Source of the DNA: CAVRRZ01 sp963723745
Lineage (GTDB): Bacteria > Actinomycetota > Actinomycetes > Mycobacteriales > Geodermatophilaceae
Direction: 5' to 3'
Assembly: GCA_963723745.1 (NCBI GenBank)
Contig: CAVRRZ010000005.1
Span: forward strand, 1,240,001-1,304,000
Length of the DNA: 64,000 nucleotides
Below the pieces are notes generated by a model. The model saw only the letters and a program-made list of their open reading frames with translations. It did not search any database and had not been told where the DNA came from. Made by a program: the position numbers and the translations under genes. Of this stretch, positions 19,255 to 30,796 are shown piece by piece (the stretch's first letter is position 1; each line of letters begins with the position of its first letter).

Positions 19255-21297
19255 TCAGGCGGGGGCAGGCACCCGGTCGTCGAGCCCGTGGGTCTCGCGG
19301 AGGACGTCGACGACCTGGCCCATGATGTCGGTGAGCCCGAAGTCCTTCGGCGTGAAGACGCGGGCCACGCCGAGCTCCCGCAGCCGCCGCGCGTCGCCGT
19401 CCGGGATGATGCCGCCGACGACCACCGGCACGTCGTCCAGCCCGGCCTCCCGCAGCCCGTCGAGCACCGCCGGCACCACCTGCAGGTGCGAACCGGACAG
19501 CACGGAGAGCCCGACGACGTGCACGTCCTCCTCGACCGCGGCGGACACGATCTGCGACGGCGTGAGCCGGATGCCCTGGTAGACGACCTCGAAGCCGGCG
19601 TCGCGCGCACGGACGGCGATCTGCTCGGCCCCGTTCGAGTGCCCGTCGAGCCCGGGCTTGCCCACGAGGAAGCGCAGCCGGCCCCCGAGCTCCTCGGCGG
19701 TGGCCCGCACGCGTTCGCGCACCTCGGTCAGGGCGTCGTCGGCCGTACCGCTCCCGCCGGCGGCCGCGACCCCCGTCGGCGCCCGGAACTCACCGAAGAC
19801 CTCGCGGAGCACACCGGCCCACTCCCCTGTCGTCACGCCGGCGCGGGCGCACTCCAGGGTGGCCTCCATCAGGTTCTCGTCGGTGCCGGCGGTCCGCCGC
19901 AGCCGGTCCAGCGCGCGCTGCACGGGTTCGGGGTCGCGCTCGGCCCGCCACTTCGCCACCGCCTGGCAGGCGGCGGCCTCCACGGCGGGGTCGACCACCA
20001 TGATCGCGGTGTCGAGGTCGGCGGTCAGCGGGTTGGGCTCGGTGCTCTCGAACCTGTTCACCCCGACGACGACGTCCTCGCCGCTCTCGATCCGGCGCCG
20101 GCGCTCGGCCAGCGAGCCGACCATCGCGCTCTTCATGTAACCGGACTCGACCGCCGCGACCGCGCCGCCCATCTCCTCGACGCGGGCCATCTCGGCCCGG
20201 GCGCCCTCGATCAGCGCGGCGACCTTCTGCTCGACCACGACGGAGCCGGTGAACAGGTCCTCGTACTCGAGCAGGTCGGTCTCGAAGGCCAGCACCTGCT
20301 GCAGCCGCAGCGACCACTGCTGGTCCCAGGGCCGCGGCAGCCCGAGCGCCTCGTTCCAGGCGGGCAGCTGGACGGCCCGGGCCCGGGCGTCGCGCGAGAG
20401 CGTGACCGCCAGCATCTCCAGCACGATCCGCTGCACGTTGTTCTCCGGCTGGGCCTCGGTCAGCCCGAGCGAGTTGACCTGCACGCCGTAGCGGAACCGG
20501 CGGTGCTTGGGGTCCTGGACGCCGTAGCGCTCCCGCGTCAGCTCGTCCCAGAGCTGGGTGAACGCCCGCATCTTGCACATCTCCTCGACGAAGCGGACGC
20601 CCGCGTTGACGAAGAAGGAGATGCGCGCGACCACCTCGCCGAACTTCTCCTGCGGCACCTGGCCCGAGTCGCGGACCGAGTCCAGCACGGCGATCGCGGT
20701 CGACAGCGCGTACGCGATCTCCTGCTCCGGCGTCGCGCCGGCCTCCTGCAGGTGATAGCTGCAGATGTTGGTCGGGTTCCACTTCGGCAACGCCGTCACG
20801 GTGTAGGCGACCATGTCGGTGATCAGCCGCATCGAGGGCCCCGGTGGGAAGACGTAGGTGCCCCGCGACAGGTACTCCTTGATGATGTCGTTCTGCGTCG
20901 TCCCGGCGAGCTTCGCCAGGACGACGTCCGGATCGGAACCGTGCGCCTCTGCTTGTTCGAGTGCGACCGCCTGGTAGAGCGCGAGCAGCCACATCGCCGT
21001 GGCGTTGATCGTCATCGACGTGTTCATCTCGTCGAGCGGGATGCCGTCGAACAGCGCCCGCATGTCGCCGATGTGGGTGATCGGGACGCCGACCTTGCCC
21101 ACCTCGCCGACCGCGAGCTCGTCGTCCGGGTCGTAGCCGGTCTGCGTCGGCAGGTCGAAGGCGACCGACAGACCGGTCTGCCCCTTCTCCAGGTTCCGGC
21201 GGTACAGCCTGTTGGACTCGGCCGGCGACGAATGGCCGGCATAGGTGCGCATGACCCAGGGACGGTCGCGCTCCGACGGCTCCGAAGGGAACGGCAT
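19255..21297 (-). CDS. ecm: Ethylmalonyl-CoA mutase (MeaA/Ecm), B12-dependent
   Basis: A 680-residue single-chain acyl-CoA mutase with both the TIM-barrel substrate domain and the C-terminal B12-binding domain. The cobalt-ligand motif is Asp551-Gly-His553-Ser-Asn-Gly556 inside GKPGLDGHSNG. Tyr19 and Arg145 correspond to the carboxylate-binding residues that IcmA lacks, so the substrate is a dicarboxylic acyl-CoA. The start region RDRPWVMRTYAGH and the overall length match MeaA of Streptomyces, which is ethylmalonyl-CoA mutase. It converts (2R)-ethylmalonyl-CoA from Ccr plus epimerase into methylsuccinyl-CoA. A -10-like box ends 8 bp before the ATG at 21297. Confidence 0.92.
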   Translation of the reverse strand: MPFPSEPSERDRPWVMRTYAGHSSPAESNRLYRRNLEKGQTGLSVAFDLPTQTGYDPDDELAVGEVGKVGVPITHIGDMRALFDGIPLDEMNTSMTINATAMWLLALYQAVALEQAEAHGSDPDVVLAKLAGTTQNDIIKEYLSRGTYVFPPGPSMRLITDMVAYTVTALPKWNPTNICSYHLQEAGATPEQEIAYALSTAIAVLDSVRDSGQVPQEKFGEVVARISFFVNAGVRFVEEMCKMRAFTQLWDELTRERYGVQDPKHRRFRYGVQVNSLGLTEAQPENNVQRIVLEMLAVTLSRDARARAVQLPAWNEALGLPRPWDQQWSLRLQQVLAFETDLLEYEDLFTGSVVVEQKVAALIEGARAEMARVEEMGGAVAAVESGYMKSAMVGSLAERRRRIESGEDVVVGVNRFESTEPNPLTADLDTAIMVVDPAVEAAACQAVAKWRAERDPEPVQRALDRLRRTAGTDENLMEATLECARAGVTTGEWAGVLREVFGEFRAPTGVAAAGGSGTADDALTEVRERVRATAEELGGRLRFLVGKPGLDGHSNGAEQIAVRARDAGFEVVYQGIRLTPSQIVSAAVEEDVHVVGLSVLSGSHLQVVPAVLDGLREAGLDDVPVVVGGIIPDGDARRLRELGVARVFTPKDFGLTDIMGQVVDVLRETHGLDDRVPAPA

Positions 21298-21305
21298 GTC
21301 GCCGG

Positions 21306-21332
21306 AGTGTAGGGAAGTTACCCGCGAGTAGC
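21306..21332 (-). promoter_or_regulatory. Candidate promoter and operator of ecm
   Basis: On the minus strand TACACT (21306-21311) fits a -10 box ending 8 bp before the ecm ATG, suggesting a leaderless or nearly leaderless transcript. Just upstream, 21317-21332 reads GTTACCCGCGAGTAGC on the plus strand, matching the ccr element at 13 of 16 positions. Confidence 0.45.
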
Positions 21333-21404
21333 CAGACGGCGCCGGAGGGGACCCGGTGGAAGGCGGGCCGGTGGGACACTCGGCGGCGGAGCGAGGGGGT
21401 GCCC

Positions 21405-21743
21405 GTGCCGATCGACGCCGGAAGCCTGCACTTCGCGGTGGGGCCGGCCATCGCGTTCGTCGTCCTGCTGCTGATCGGGCTGTTCATGCGCTGGGCCTTC
21501 TCCGGTCCGGGCGGCCCGGAGCGCCGCCGCCCGCGGCCGCCGTCGGCCGACGAGGGCCTGCTCGCCCGGGTGGCCACGCTGCCGAGCCGCGAGTCGGCCC
21601 TCGCGCTGCGCGCGGTGCTCTCCGACGCCGGGATCCGCTCGACGATCCGCCTCCCCGAACCGCCCCGGGCCGAGGTGCTGGTCTTCCCGGAGGACGCCAC
21701 CCGGGCCCGGGAGCTGGCCTCCACCTTTCCCGCGGCCGGTTAG
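21405..21743 (+). CDS. Small membrane-anchored protein with DUF2007-like domain
   Basis: About 112 residues with one N-terminal transmembrane helix (FAVGPAIAFVVLLLIGLFM) and a soluble part in which SRESALALRAVLSDAGIRSTI and VLVFPEDATRARELA resemble the DUF2007 putative signal-transducing fold. The GTG at 21405 is preferred over 21399 because GAGGGG then has a 5-bp spacing. Function is unknown. It ends 7 bp from the convergent murA stop. Confidence 0.65.
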   Translation: MPIDAGSLHFAVGPAIAFVVLLLIGLFMRWAFSGPGGPERRRPRPPSADEGLLARVATLPSRESALALRAVLSDAGIRSTIRLPEPPRAEVLVFPEDATRARELASTFPAAG

Positions 21744-21750
21744 AACCCGG

Positions 21751-23031
21751 CTAGAGGTCGCGCTCCACCCGCCGCACGTCCGCCCCGAGGCCCTGGAGCT
21801 GGGCGACGAAGTCGGGATAGCCCCGGTCGACGTGGTGGACCTCCTGCACCTCGGTCACGCCGTCGGAGACCAGCCCGGCGAGCACCAGTCCGGCCCCGGC
21901 GCGGATGTCGGTGGCCACCACCGGTGCGCTGGACAGTCGCTCCCGCCCGCGGACGACGGCGTGGTGGCCGTCGATCCGCACGCTGGCGCCCAGCCGGACC
22001 AGTTCGTTGACGAACATGAACCGGCCCTCGAAGACGTTCTCGGTGATCAGGGCGGTTCCGGTCGAGACCGCGGCCAGGGCCACGGCCATCGGCTGGAGGT
22101 CGGTCGGGAAGCCGGGATAGGGCAGCGTGACGACGTCGACACAGCGCGGGCGGCCGTCCATCGCCACCCGGAAGCCGTCGTCGAGCGCGGTGACCTGCGC
22201 TCCGGCGTCGGTGAGCTTGTCCAGGGCGACGGTCAGGTGGTCGGCGACGGCGCCCTCGACGACGACGTCGCCGCCGGTCATGACCGCGCCGATCGCCCAC
22301 GTGCCGGCGACGATCCGGTCGGGCACCGTGCGGTAGGTGACCGCCGACAGCTCGTCGACCCCCTCGACGGTGATCGTCGAGGTGCCGGCCCCGTCGATGC
22401 GGGCCCCCATCGCCGACAGCAGCGCGCACAGGTCGACGATCTCGGGCTCGCGGGCCGCGTTGTCGACGACGGTGGTGCCCTGCGCCAGCACCGCCGCCAT
22501 GACCAGGTTCTCGGTGGCGCCGACCGACGGGAAGTCCAGCCAGATCGACGTGCCGGTCAGCTTCGGCGCGGTCGCGACGAGGAAGCCGTGCTCGCTCTCG
22601 ATGGTGGCGCCCAGGCGCTCCAGGCCGGCGATGTGCATGTCCAGCCCGCGCGAGCCGATGGCGTCGCCCCCGGGCAGCGCCACCTTCGCCGATCCGCAGC
22701 GGGCGACCAGCGGGCCCAGCACGCTGATCGACGCCCGCATCCTGCGCACCAGGTCGTAGTCGGTCTCGGTCGAGGGGGCGTCGGGCACGTCGACGACGAC
22801 GCGGCCGCCACCGCCCGAGCCCGGCGTCCGCTCGTAGGTCACGCCGCAGCCGAGCCGGCGCAGCACCTCGCTCATGATCGTGACGTCGAGGATGTCGGGG
22901 ACCTCGTCGAGAACGGTCCGTCCCGGTGCCAGCAGCGCGGCCGCCATGAGCTTCAGGGCGCTGTTCTTCGCGCCGGTGACCCGCACCCGACCGGTCAGGG
23001 CGGTACCGCCCGTCACCTGGAAGCACTCCAC
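21751..23031 (-). CDS. murA: UDP-GlcNAc 1-carboxyvinyltransferase
   Basis: About 426 residues covering both inside-out alpha/beta domains of MurA, the first committed enzyme of peptidoglycan synthesis. The active-site loop reads PGGDAIGSRG, with Asp123 where most bacteria have the fosfomycin-alkylated Cys, as in mycobacteria; intrinsic fosfomycin resistance is expected. AKNSALK near the N-terminus is the UDP-GlcNAc site. The GTG at 23031 is chosen because a -10-like TAGGGT ends 7 bp before it; the in-frame GTG at 23040 is an alternative. Confidence 0.95.
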   Translation of the reverse strand: MECFQVTGGTALTGRVRVTGAKNSALKLMAAALLAPGRTVLDEVPDILDVTIMSEVLRRLGCGVTYERTPGSGGGGRVVVDVPDAPSTETDYDLVRRMRASISVLGPLVARCGSAKVALPGGDAIGSRGLDMHIAGLERLGATIESEHGFLVATAPKLTGTSIWLDFPSVGATENLVMAAVLAQGTTVVDNAAREPEIVDLCALLSAMGARIDGAGTSTITVEGVDELSAVTYRTVPDRIVAGTWAIGAVMTGGDVVVEGAVADHLTVALDKLTDAGAQVTALDDGFRVAMDGRPRCVDVVTLPYPGFPTDLQPMAVALAAVSTGTALITENVFEGRFMFVNELVRLGASVRIDGHHAVVRGRERLSSAPVVATDIRAGAGLVLAGLVSDGVTEVQEVHHVDRGYPDFVAQLQGLGADVRRVERDL

Positions 23032-23108
23032 AGCGATCACCCTACGGCGCTGCCCGGGACCGACCGCCTCAGCGACCGGTGGCGGTGGCACGCCTACGCT
23101 CGCTGACC

Positions 23109-23738
23109 ATGAGCGTCCGGCTGACGAGGATCTACACGCGCACCGGCGACGGCGGTCAGACCCGCCTCGGTGACATGAGCACGGTCGCCAAGACCGATCC
23201 CCGGCTCGTCGCGTACGCCGACGTCGACGAGACCAACAGCGTCATCGGCGTCGCGCTGGCGCTGGGCGATCCGCCGGCCGAGGTCACCGAGCTGCTGCGC
23301 AGCGTCCAGAACGACCTGTTCGACGTGGGCGCCGACCTGAGCACGCCGATCGTCGCGGACCCGGCGTACCCGCCGTTGCGGATCACGGCCGCGTACACCG
23401 AGCGTCTGGAGCAGGCCTGCGACAGGTGGAACGCGACGCTCGCCGACCTGACGAGCTTCATCCTGCCCGGAGGAACCCCGGCGGCTGCGCTGCTGCACCA
23501 GGCCCGGGTGGTCACGCGGCGGGCCGAGCGGAGCGTCTGGGCGCTGCTGGCCGTCGATGCCGACCGGACCAACGCCGAGACCGCGCGCTACCTCAACCGG
23601 CTGTCGGACCTGTTGTTCATCCTGGCGCGGGCCACGAACCCCGGCGGCGACGTGCTGTGGCAGCCGGGCGCCCACAGTGGCGCGCACACCCAGCGAGCGG
23701 CGGCCGCACCCGCGCGCGGCGAGCAGCCGGGAAGCTAG
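23109..23738 (+). CDS. pduO: Cob(I)alamin adenosyltransferase, PduO type
   Basis: A 209-residue protein with the N-terminal ATP motif YTRTGDGGQTRLGD and later RRAERSVWAL and YLNRLSDLLF typical of PduO enzymes. It makes adenosylcobalamin, the cofactor of the IcmA and Ecm mutases encoded in this window. The ATG at 23109 follows a -10-like TACGCT by 9 bp, again suggesting a leaderless message. It is divergent from murA, the same arrangement as in mycobacteria. Its stop shares CTAG with the convergent DUF2550 gene. Confidence 0.93.
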   Translation: MSVRLTRIYTRTGDGGQTRLGDMSTVAKTDPRLVAYADVDETNSVIGVALALGDPPAEVTELLRSVQNDLFDVGADLSTPIVADPAYPPLRITAAYTERLEQACDRWNATLADLTSFILPGGTPAAALLHQARVVTRRAERSVWALLAVDADRTNAETARYLNRLSDLLFILARATNPGGDVLWQPGAHSGAHTQRAAAAPARGEQPGS

Positions 23739-24142
23739 CGGTCGGCCCAGGGCGGGGCCGACTCGACCCAGGAGAGGAACCCGGTCACCGTCGAGGTGTC
23801 CATGGCGAGGTCACGCGGACCGGCCGCGGTGCGGCAGTGCAGCACCACGCTGCCGGCCGGCAGCGCGGTGTCGTCGCGGCCAACCGTTCCCCGCGAGTCG
23901 ATCTGCAGCTCCGACCGGCACAGCCGCTCGCTGGGACGCACCGAGAGGGAGAGGGCGCGGTACCAGAGCAGGGTGTCGCCGCCGTACCAGGCGACGCCGA
24001 GCGACCAGCGCGGAGAGCCGGAGGTCCGCAGCCACATGGTGACCGCCCCCAGCCCGGAGAGCAGGAACCTGCGGCGCAGCAGGAAGGCCACCACCAGGCC
24101 CACCAGGACGACGACCGCCGCCAGCACTACGACCTCGATCAT
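23735..24142 (-). CDS. DUF2550 membrane-anchored protein
   Basis: A 135-residue protein with one N-terminal transmembrane helix and a soluble domain including GGDTLLWYRALSLSVRP. DUF2550 proteins occur in actinobacteria directly after atpC, as here (39 bp downstream). The role is unknown. The ATG at 24142 is the natural start. Confidence 0.88.
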   Translation of the reverse strand: MIEVVVLAAVVVLVGLVVAFLLRRRFLLSGLGAVTMWLRTSGSPRWSLGVAWYGGDTLLWYRALSLSVRPSERLCRSELQIDSRGTVGRDDTALPAGSVVLHCRTAAGPRDLAMDTSTVTGFLSWVESAPPWADR

Positions 24143-24181
24143 GGTGCGCGGGGAACCGCCGGACCGGAGTGCTGCTCGGAC

Positions 24182-24571
24182 TCAGTCGGCCTGGCCGGCA
24201 GCCCGCAGCCGGGACTGGGCGCGCCGGGCGGCGGCCTGGGCCTCCGGGTCGTCGCCCTCGGACTCGGCACGGCGCAGCGCCTCGCGGGCCCGTTCCACAT
24301 CGATCTCGGTGGAGATCTCGGCCGTCTCCGCGAGGATCGACACACCCTTCTCGGTCACCGAGACGAAGCCCCCGTGGGCGGCCACGACGAGGTCCTCGCC
24401 CGACTCGGTGCGGATGGTCACGACGCCGCCGGGGGCCAGCTCGCCGAGCAGGGATGCGTGCCCGGGCAGGACACCCAGCTCGCCCTCCGTCGTCCGGGCG
24501 ATGACCATGCGGGCCTCGCCGGACCAGATCTTGCGCTCGACGGCCACCAACTCGACCTGCAGGGTCGCCAC
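24182..24571 (-). CDS. atpC: ATP synthase epsilon subunit
   Basis: A 129-residue protein with the N-terminal beta sandwich (GVLPGHASLLGEL) and a C-terminal helical hairpin, the rotor-stalk subunit that couples and inhibits F1. The GTG at 24571 begins the ATLQVELVAVE strand. Unusually it is more than 500 bp from atpD, with two hairpins and a small gene in between, so its expression may not depend on read-through alone. Confidence 0.95.
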   Translation of the reverse strand: MATLQVELVAVERKIWSGEARMVIARTTEGELGVLPGHASLLGELAPGGVVTIRTESGEDLVVAAHGGFVSVTEKGVSILAETAEISTEIDVERAREALRRAESEGDDPEAQAAARRAQSRLRAAGQAD

Positions 24572-24671
24572 GACACTCCTCTAGCGATGGGGCGGTGCGC
24601 CGGGCGGTCCGCCCGGGCACGGTCGTGCTCACTCTAGCCGCGCCCTCCGGACCGCCGGACGGACGGCCCCC

Positions 24672-24851
24672 TCAGGGGCGCCGGTAGAGCAGCGTCCAGC
24701 GACCGACCCGGACCCAGGGGCGGCGGACCACGGACTGCGGTGCCCACTCGTCGAGCCGGTAGCGGGGTGCCGAGGGCTCCTCGGGCCCGTACGGCGGCCA
24801 GCTCCAGGACACGTCGCTGGTGCCCTCGGTGTGATCAGTGTCCATGGTCAT
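24672..24851 (-). CDS. Small hypothetical protein between atpD and atpC
   Basis: A possible 59-residue Trp/Tyr/Arg-rich protein starting MTMDTDHTEG and ending WTLLYRRP. GGTGGGG sits right before the ATG at 24851. No family is recognised. Its strand and position inside the atp operon and its biased composition (SWSWPPYGPEEP) argue that it is translated, but it may be lineage-specific or spurious. The 24852-25020 stretch shows no further gene. Confidence 0.5.
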   Translation of the reverse strand: MTMDTDHTEGTSDVSWSWPPYGPEEPSAPRYRLDEWAPQSVVRRPWVRVGRWTLLYRRP

Positions 24852-25020
24852 CCCCACCACGGTGCCCGGTCGTCGGGACGGTCGAAACGATGATCGGGGC
24901 GGTCTCGCATCCGGTCGGCACATTGCACCGCAGAACACCCGTTCAGGTGAACCGGATCGTGCGCGATCGGGCCCATCGGACCCCAGTTCGGGTCAGAAGT
25001 CCCTGCGACCGCCCGCAGTG

Positions 25021-25089
25021 CGGCGGCCGGGCCCCGAGGGACCCGGCCGCCGCGTCGCGCCATGAGTGCACCCTCCGCGAGAAGGGTGC
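25021..25089 (-). terminator. Paired hairpins downstream of atpD
   Basis: GCACCCT (25068-25074) pairs with AGGGTGC (25083-25089), and further downstream CGGCGGCCGGG (25021-25031) pairs with CCCGGCCGCCG (25042-25052). Both lie after the atpD stop on the minus strand. They could end or attenuate the atp transcript before atpC. Confidence 0.65.
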
Positions 25090-25094
25090 CGGTG

Positions 25095-26537
<1,443 letters not shown>

Positions 26538-26596
26538 CTGTACTGCTCTCCTGCCTGTGCGCTTGTCGCGGTGTTGCTCGGTGGTGGGTGGGTGGC

Positions 26597-27571
26597 TCAG
26601 TCGTTCGCGCCGGCCGAGACCAGCGCGTCGGCGCCGCCGACGATCTCGCTGATCTCCTGCGTGATCTCCGCCTGGCGAGCCTGGTTGGCCTGCCGGGACA
26701 GGCTCTTGGCCAGCTCCTCGGCGTTGTCGGAGGCCGACTTCATGGCACGACGTCGCGAGGCCGACTCCGACGCCGCGGCCTCGAGCATCGCCGCGTAGAT
26801 CCGGGTGGTCACGTACTTGGGGAGCAGCGCATCGAGCAGCGCCTCGGCCGACGGCTCGAACTCGTAGGCCGTGGGCATGCTGGTGTCCGCGCTGCCGCCG
26901 TGCTCGCGCGCCTCACGCTCGTAGTCGAACTCCTCGACCTCCTCGACCTCCAGCGGAGCCATCCGCGTGGCGACCGGGACCTGCGCGAGCAGCGACCGGA
27001 ACTCGGTGTAGACGATGTGCAGCTCGTCCACACCCAGCATCCCGTCGGCTCCGCCGCCGCCCTGCTCGTCGTCGTCCTCACCAGCGGTGAAGGCGGCGAT
27101 CAGCTCCTCCCCGACGCTCTGCGCGTCGGCGTAGGACGGCTGTTCCGAGAAGCCGGTGAAGGTGTCGGCCATCTCCCGGTTGCGGAAGGAGTAGTAGGTC
27201 TCCCCCTTGCGCCCGACCACGTAGAGCACCGGCTGCTTGCCCTCCTGACGGAGCAGGGCGAGCAGTTCCTCGGTCCGGCGCAGCACGTTGACGTTGTACG
27301 AGCCGGCGAAGCCGCGGTCGGAGGTGATGACCAGCACCGCCGCCCGGCGCGGGTTCTCCCGCTCGGTCAGGAGCGGATGGTCGAGCGAGGCCGAGGACGC
27401 GAGCGCCGACAGCACCCGTGTGATCTCCCGGGCGTAGGGCTTGGAGGCCTCCACCCGGGCCTGGGCGCGCACGATGCGGGCACCGGCGATCAGCTCCTGC
27501 GCCGAGAAGATCTTCTTCGTCGACTGCGTGGAGCGGATGCGGCGCCGCAGCGCGCGGAGCGAGGCTGCCAT
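26597..27571 (-). CDS. atpG: ATP synthase gamma subunit
   Basis: A 324-residue rotor subunit with the conserved N-terminal helix (LRALRRRIRSTQSTKKI) and C-terminal helix. An acidic, Gly-rich insert (GEDDDEQGGGGADG) lies in the globular domain near residue 165-180, comparable in place to the mycobacterial gamma loop that affects ATP hydrolysis; the comparison is by position only. It starts 3 bp after the atpA stop. Confidence 0.97.
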   Translation of the reverse strand: MAASLRALRRRIRSTQSTKKIFSAQELIAGARIVRAQARVEASKPYAREITRVLSALASSASLDHPLLTERENPRRAAVLVITSDRGFAGSYNVNVLRRTEELLALLRQEGKQPVLYVVGRKGETYYSFRNREMADTFTGFSEQPSYADAQSVGEELIAAFTAGEDDDEQGGGGADGMLGVDELHIVYTEFRSLLAQVPVATRMAPLEVEEVEEFDYEREAREHGGSADTSMPTAYEFEPSAEALLDALLPKYVTTRIYAAMLEAAASESASRRRAMKSASDNAEELAKSLSRQANQARQAEITQEISEIVGGADALVSAGAND

Positions 27572-27574
27572 GGG

Positions 27575-29212
<1,638 letters not shown>

Positions 29213-29284
29213 GTGTCTGGTCCTCTTCCCTGCGAAGGCGTTTCGGGTCTTGGGTGTGTCAGCCGGTGATGTCAGCTGGCCGGG

Positions 29285-30172
29285 TCAGCCGGCGAGGCGG
29301 CGCCGGGCGGATTCCAGGCGTTGGGCGACGCTGCCGTCGATGACCTCGTCACCGACCTGCACGACGAGCCCGCCGAGCACGGTCGGCTCCACGGTCACCT
29401 GCAGACCGATGGGGCGTCCGTAGATGCGGGCGAGCACGGCGGTCAGCCGCTGTTCCTGGGCGGGGGTGAGCTCGGCCGCCGTGGTCACGCGGGCGACCGA
29501 CCGGCCGCGGCGCCGGCTGGCGGCCTCGGACAGCCGCTCCACCGCCGCCTCCGCGCTCCCGGTGCGGCGGCTGGTCAGCACGTTGCGCAGGAGCATCTCG
29601 GTCACGGGGCTGACCTTGCCCGAGAGCAGGCGGTCGAGCAGCGCGCTCTTGCCCTCGGGGGAGGCGGAGCGGTCGCCGAGGATGCGGCCGAGGGCCTGGT
29701 CGCCACCGACGATCCGACCGAAGCGGAACAGCTCGTCCTCGACGCCCTCGAGCTCACCGCGCACGTCGGCGGCGTCGAGTGCCGCCTCGGTGCCGAGGGT
29801 CGCGAGCGCATCGACGACGTCGATCGGCCGGGACCAGCGCTGCCGCGCAACGGTCTCCAGGATCTCGACAGCGGCCGGCGTCACCTTCGTCTCGAGGAGT
29901 CGCCGCGCCAGCCCTGCGCGGTCCTCCGGCCTGGCCGAAGGGTCCGACAGGGCCCGGCGCAGGCTCGGCTGGTCGTCGAGCAACCGGGAGACGGCGAACA
30001 GCTCGCCGGCCAGGTCCAGCAGCTCCGGCCCGGTCTGGGCCTTGGGCTGCCGGGTCAGCTTCTCCCTGGCCTTCCCGAGCAGCCCCGAGGCGTCCCGGGT
30101 CAGCTCGGCCAGCCGCTCGCGCGACTGCTCGAGTGCGAGCCGGCTCGATGCCTCCATCGCCGAGGCCTCCAT
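29285..30172 (-). CDS. atpH: ATP synthase delta subunit
   Basis: A 295-residue protein, longer than the usual 180 but normal for actinobacteria, in which the delta subunit carries an extra N-terminal part. It is not the mycobacterial b-delta fusion because a full b subunit is encoded separately. The C-terminal signature GGLVVQVGDEVIDGSV is the OSCP/delta motif. The ATG at 30172 overlaps the atpF stop by one base (TGATG), so translation is coupled. A second in-frame ATG lies 15 bp on. Confidence 0.95.
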   Translation of the reverse strand: MEASAMEASSRLALEQSRERLAELTRDASGLLGKAREKLTRQPKAQTGPELLDLAGELFAVSRLLDDQPSLRRALSDPSARPEDRAGLARRLLETKVTPAAVEILETVARQRWSRPIDVVDALATLGTEAALDAADVRGELEGVEDELFRFGRIVGGDQALGRILGDRSASPEGKSALLDRLLSGKVSPVTEMLLRNVLTSRRTGSAEAAVERLSEAASRRRGRSVARVTTAAELTPAQEQRLTAVLARIYGRPIGLQVTVEPTVLGGLVVQVGDEVIDGSVAQRLESARRRLAG

Positions 30173-30744
30173 CAGCGGGTGCCTCCCGAGACGGTGCTGC
30201 CGCCCCGCCCGTCCGGGCTGCCCGCGGACATGCCGTCGAGCTCGTCCAGGAAGCGGTCGACCGTGCCACGACGGCGAGCGTCGTCGGCCAGGGACTCGCC
30301 GACCACCCGGCCGGCGAGATCGACCGCGAGCATGCCGATCTGGCCACGCAGCTCGTTGACCACCTGTTGGCGGGCGGCCTGGATCTGCTCCTGACCGCGG
30401 GCGACGATCCGTGCCGACTCCTCCTGGGCCTGGGCGCGCAGCTCAACCAGGATCTGTTGCCCGTCGGCGCGCGCCTGGTCGCGGATCTGCGCTGCCTCCG
30501 TCCTCGCCTCGGCGAGCTGCGCCGTGTAACGCTCGAGCGCCGCCTTCGCCTCGGCCTGCATGGCCTCCGCGCGTTCGATGCCGCCCTCGATGGCCTCCCG
30601 GCGAGCCTGGAAGACCTGCTCGAACCGGGGAGCGACGACCTTGATGACGACGAAGGCGAGCACGCCGAAGGCGATCAGACCGATGATGATCTCGCCTACA
30701 GGCGGAATGAGAGGGTTGGGACTCTCCGCAGCCAGGATGCTCAT
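30172..30744 (-). CDS. atpF: ATP synthase b subunit
   Basis: About 190 residues: one N-terminal transmembrane helix (EIIIGLIAFGVLAFVVIKVV) followed by a long Ala/Glu/Gln-rich coiled coil that forms the peripheral stalk. The ATG at 30744 is preceded directly by GGAGAGC, which is close; a GTG 9 bp upstream is an alternative start. Confidence 0.94.
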   Translation of the reverse strand: MSILAAESPNPLIPPVGEIIIGLIAFGVLAFVVIKVVAPRFEQVFQARREAIEGGIERAEAMQAEAKAALERYTAQLAEARTEAAQIRDQARADGQQILVELRAQAQEESARIVARGQEQIQAARQQVVNELRGQIGMLAVDLAGRVVGESLADDARRRGTVDRFLDELDGMSAGSPDGRGGSTVSGGTR

Positions 30745-30796
30745 GCTCTCCACTGTCCCGTCTCGAGTTCGTGCCCGTACACGCAGTTGTCCGGGA

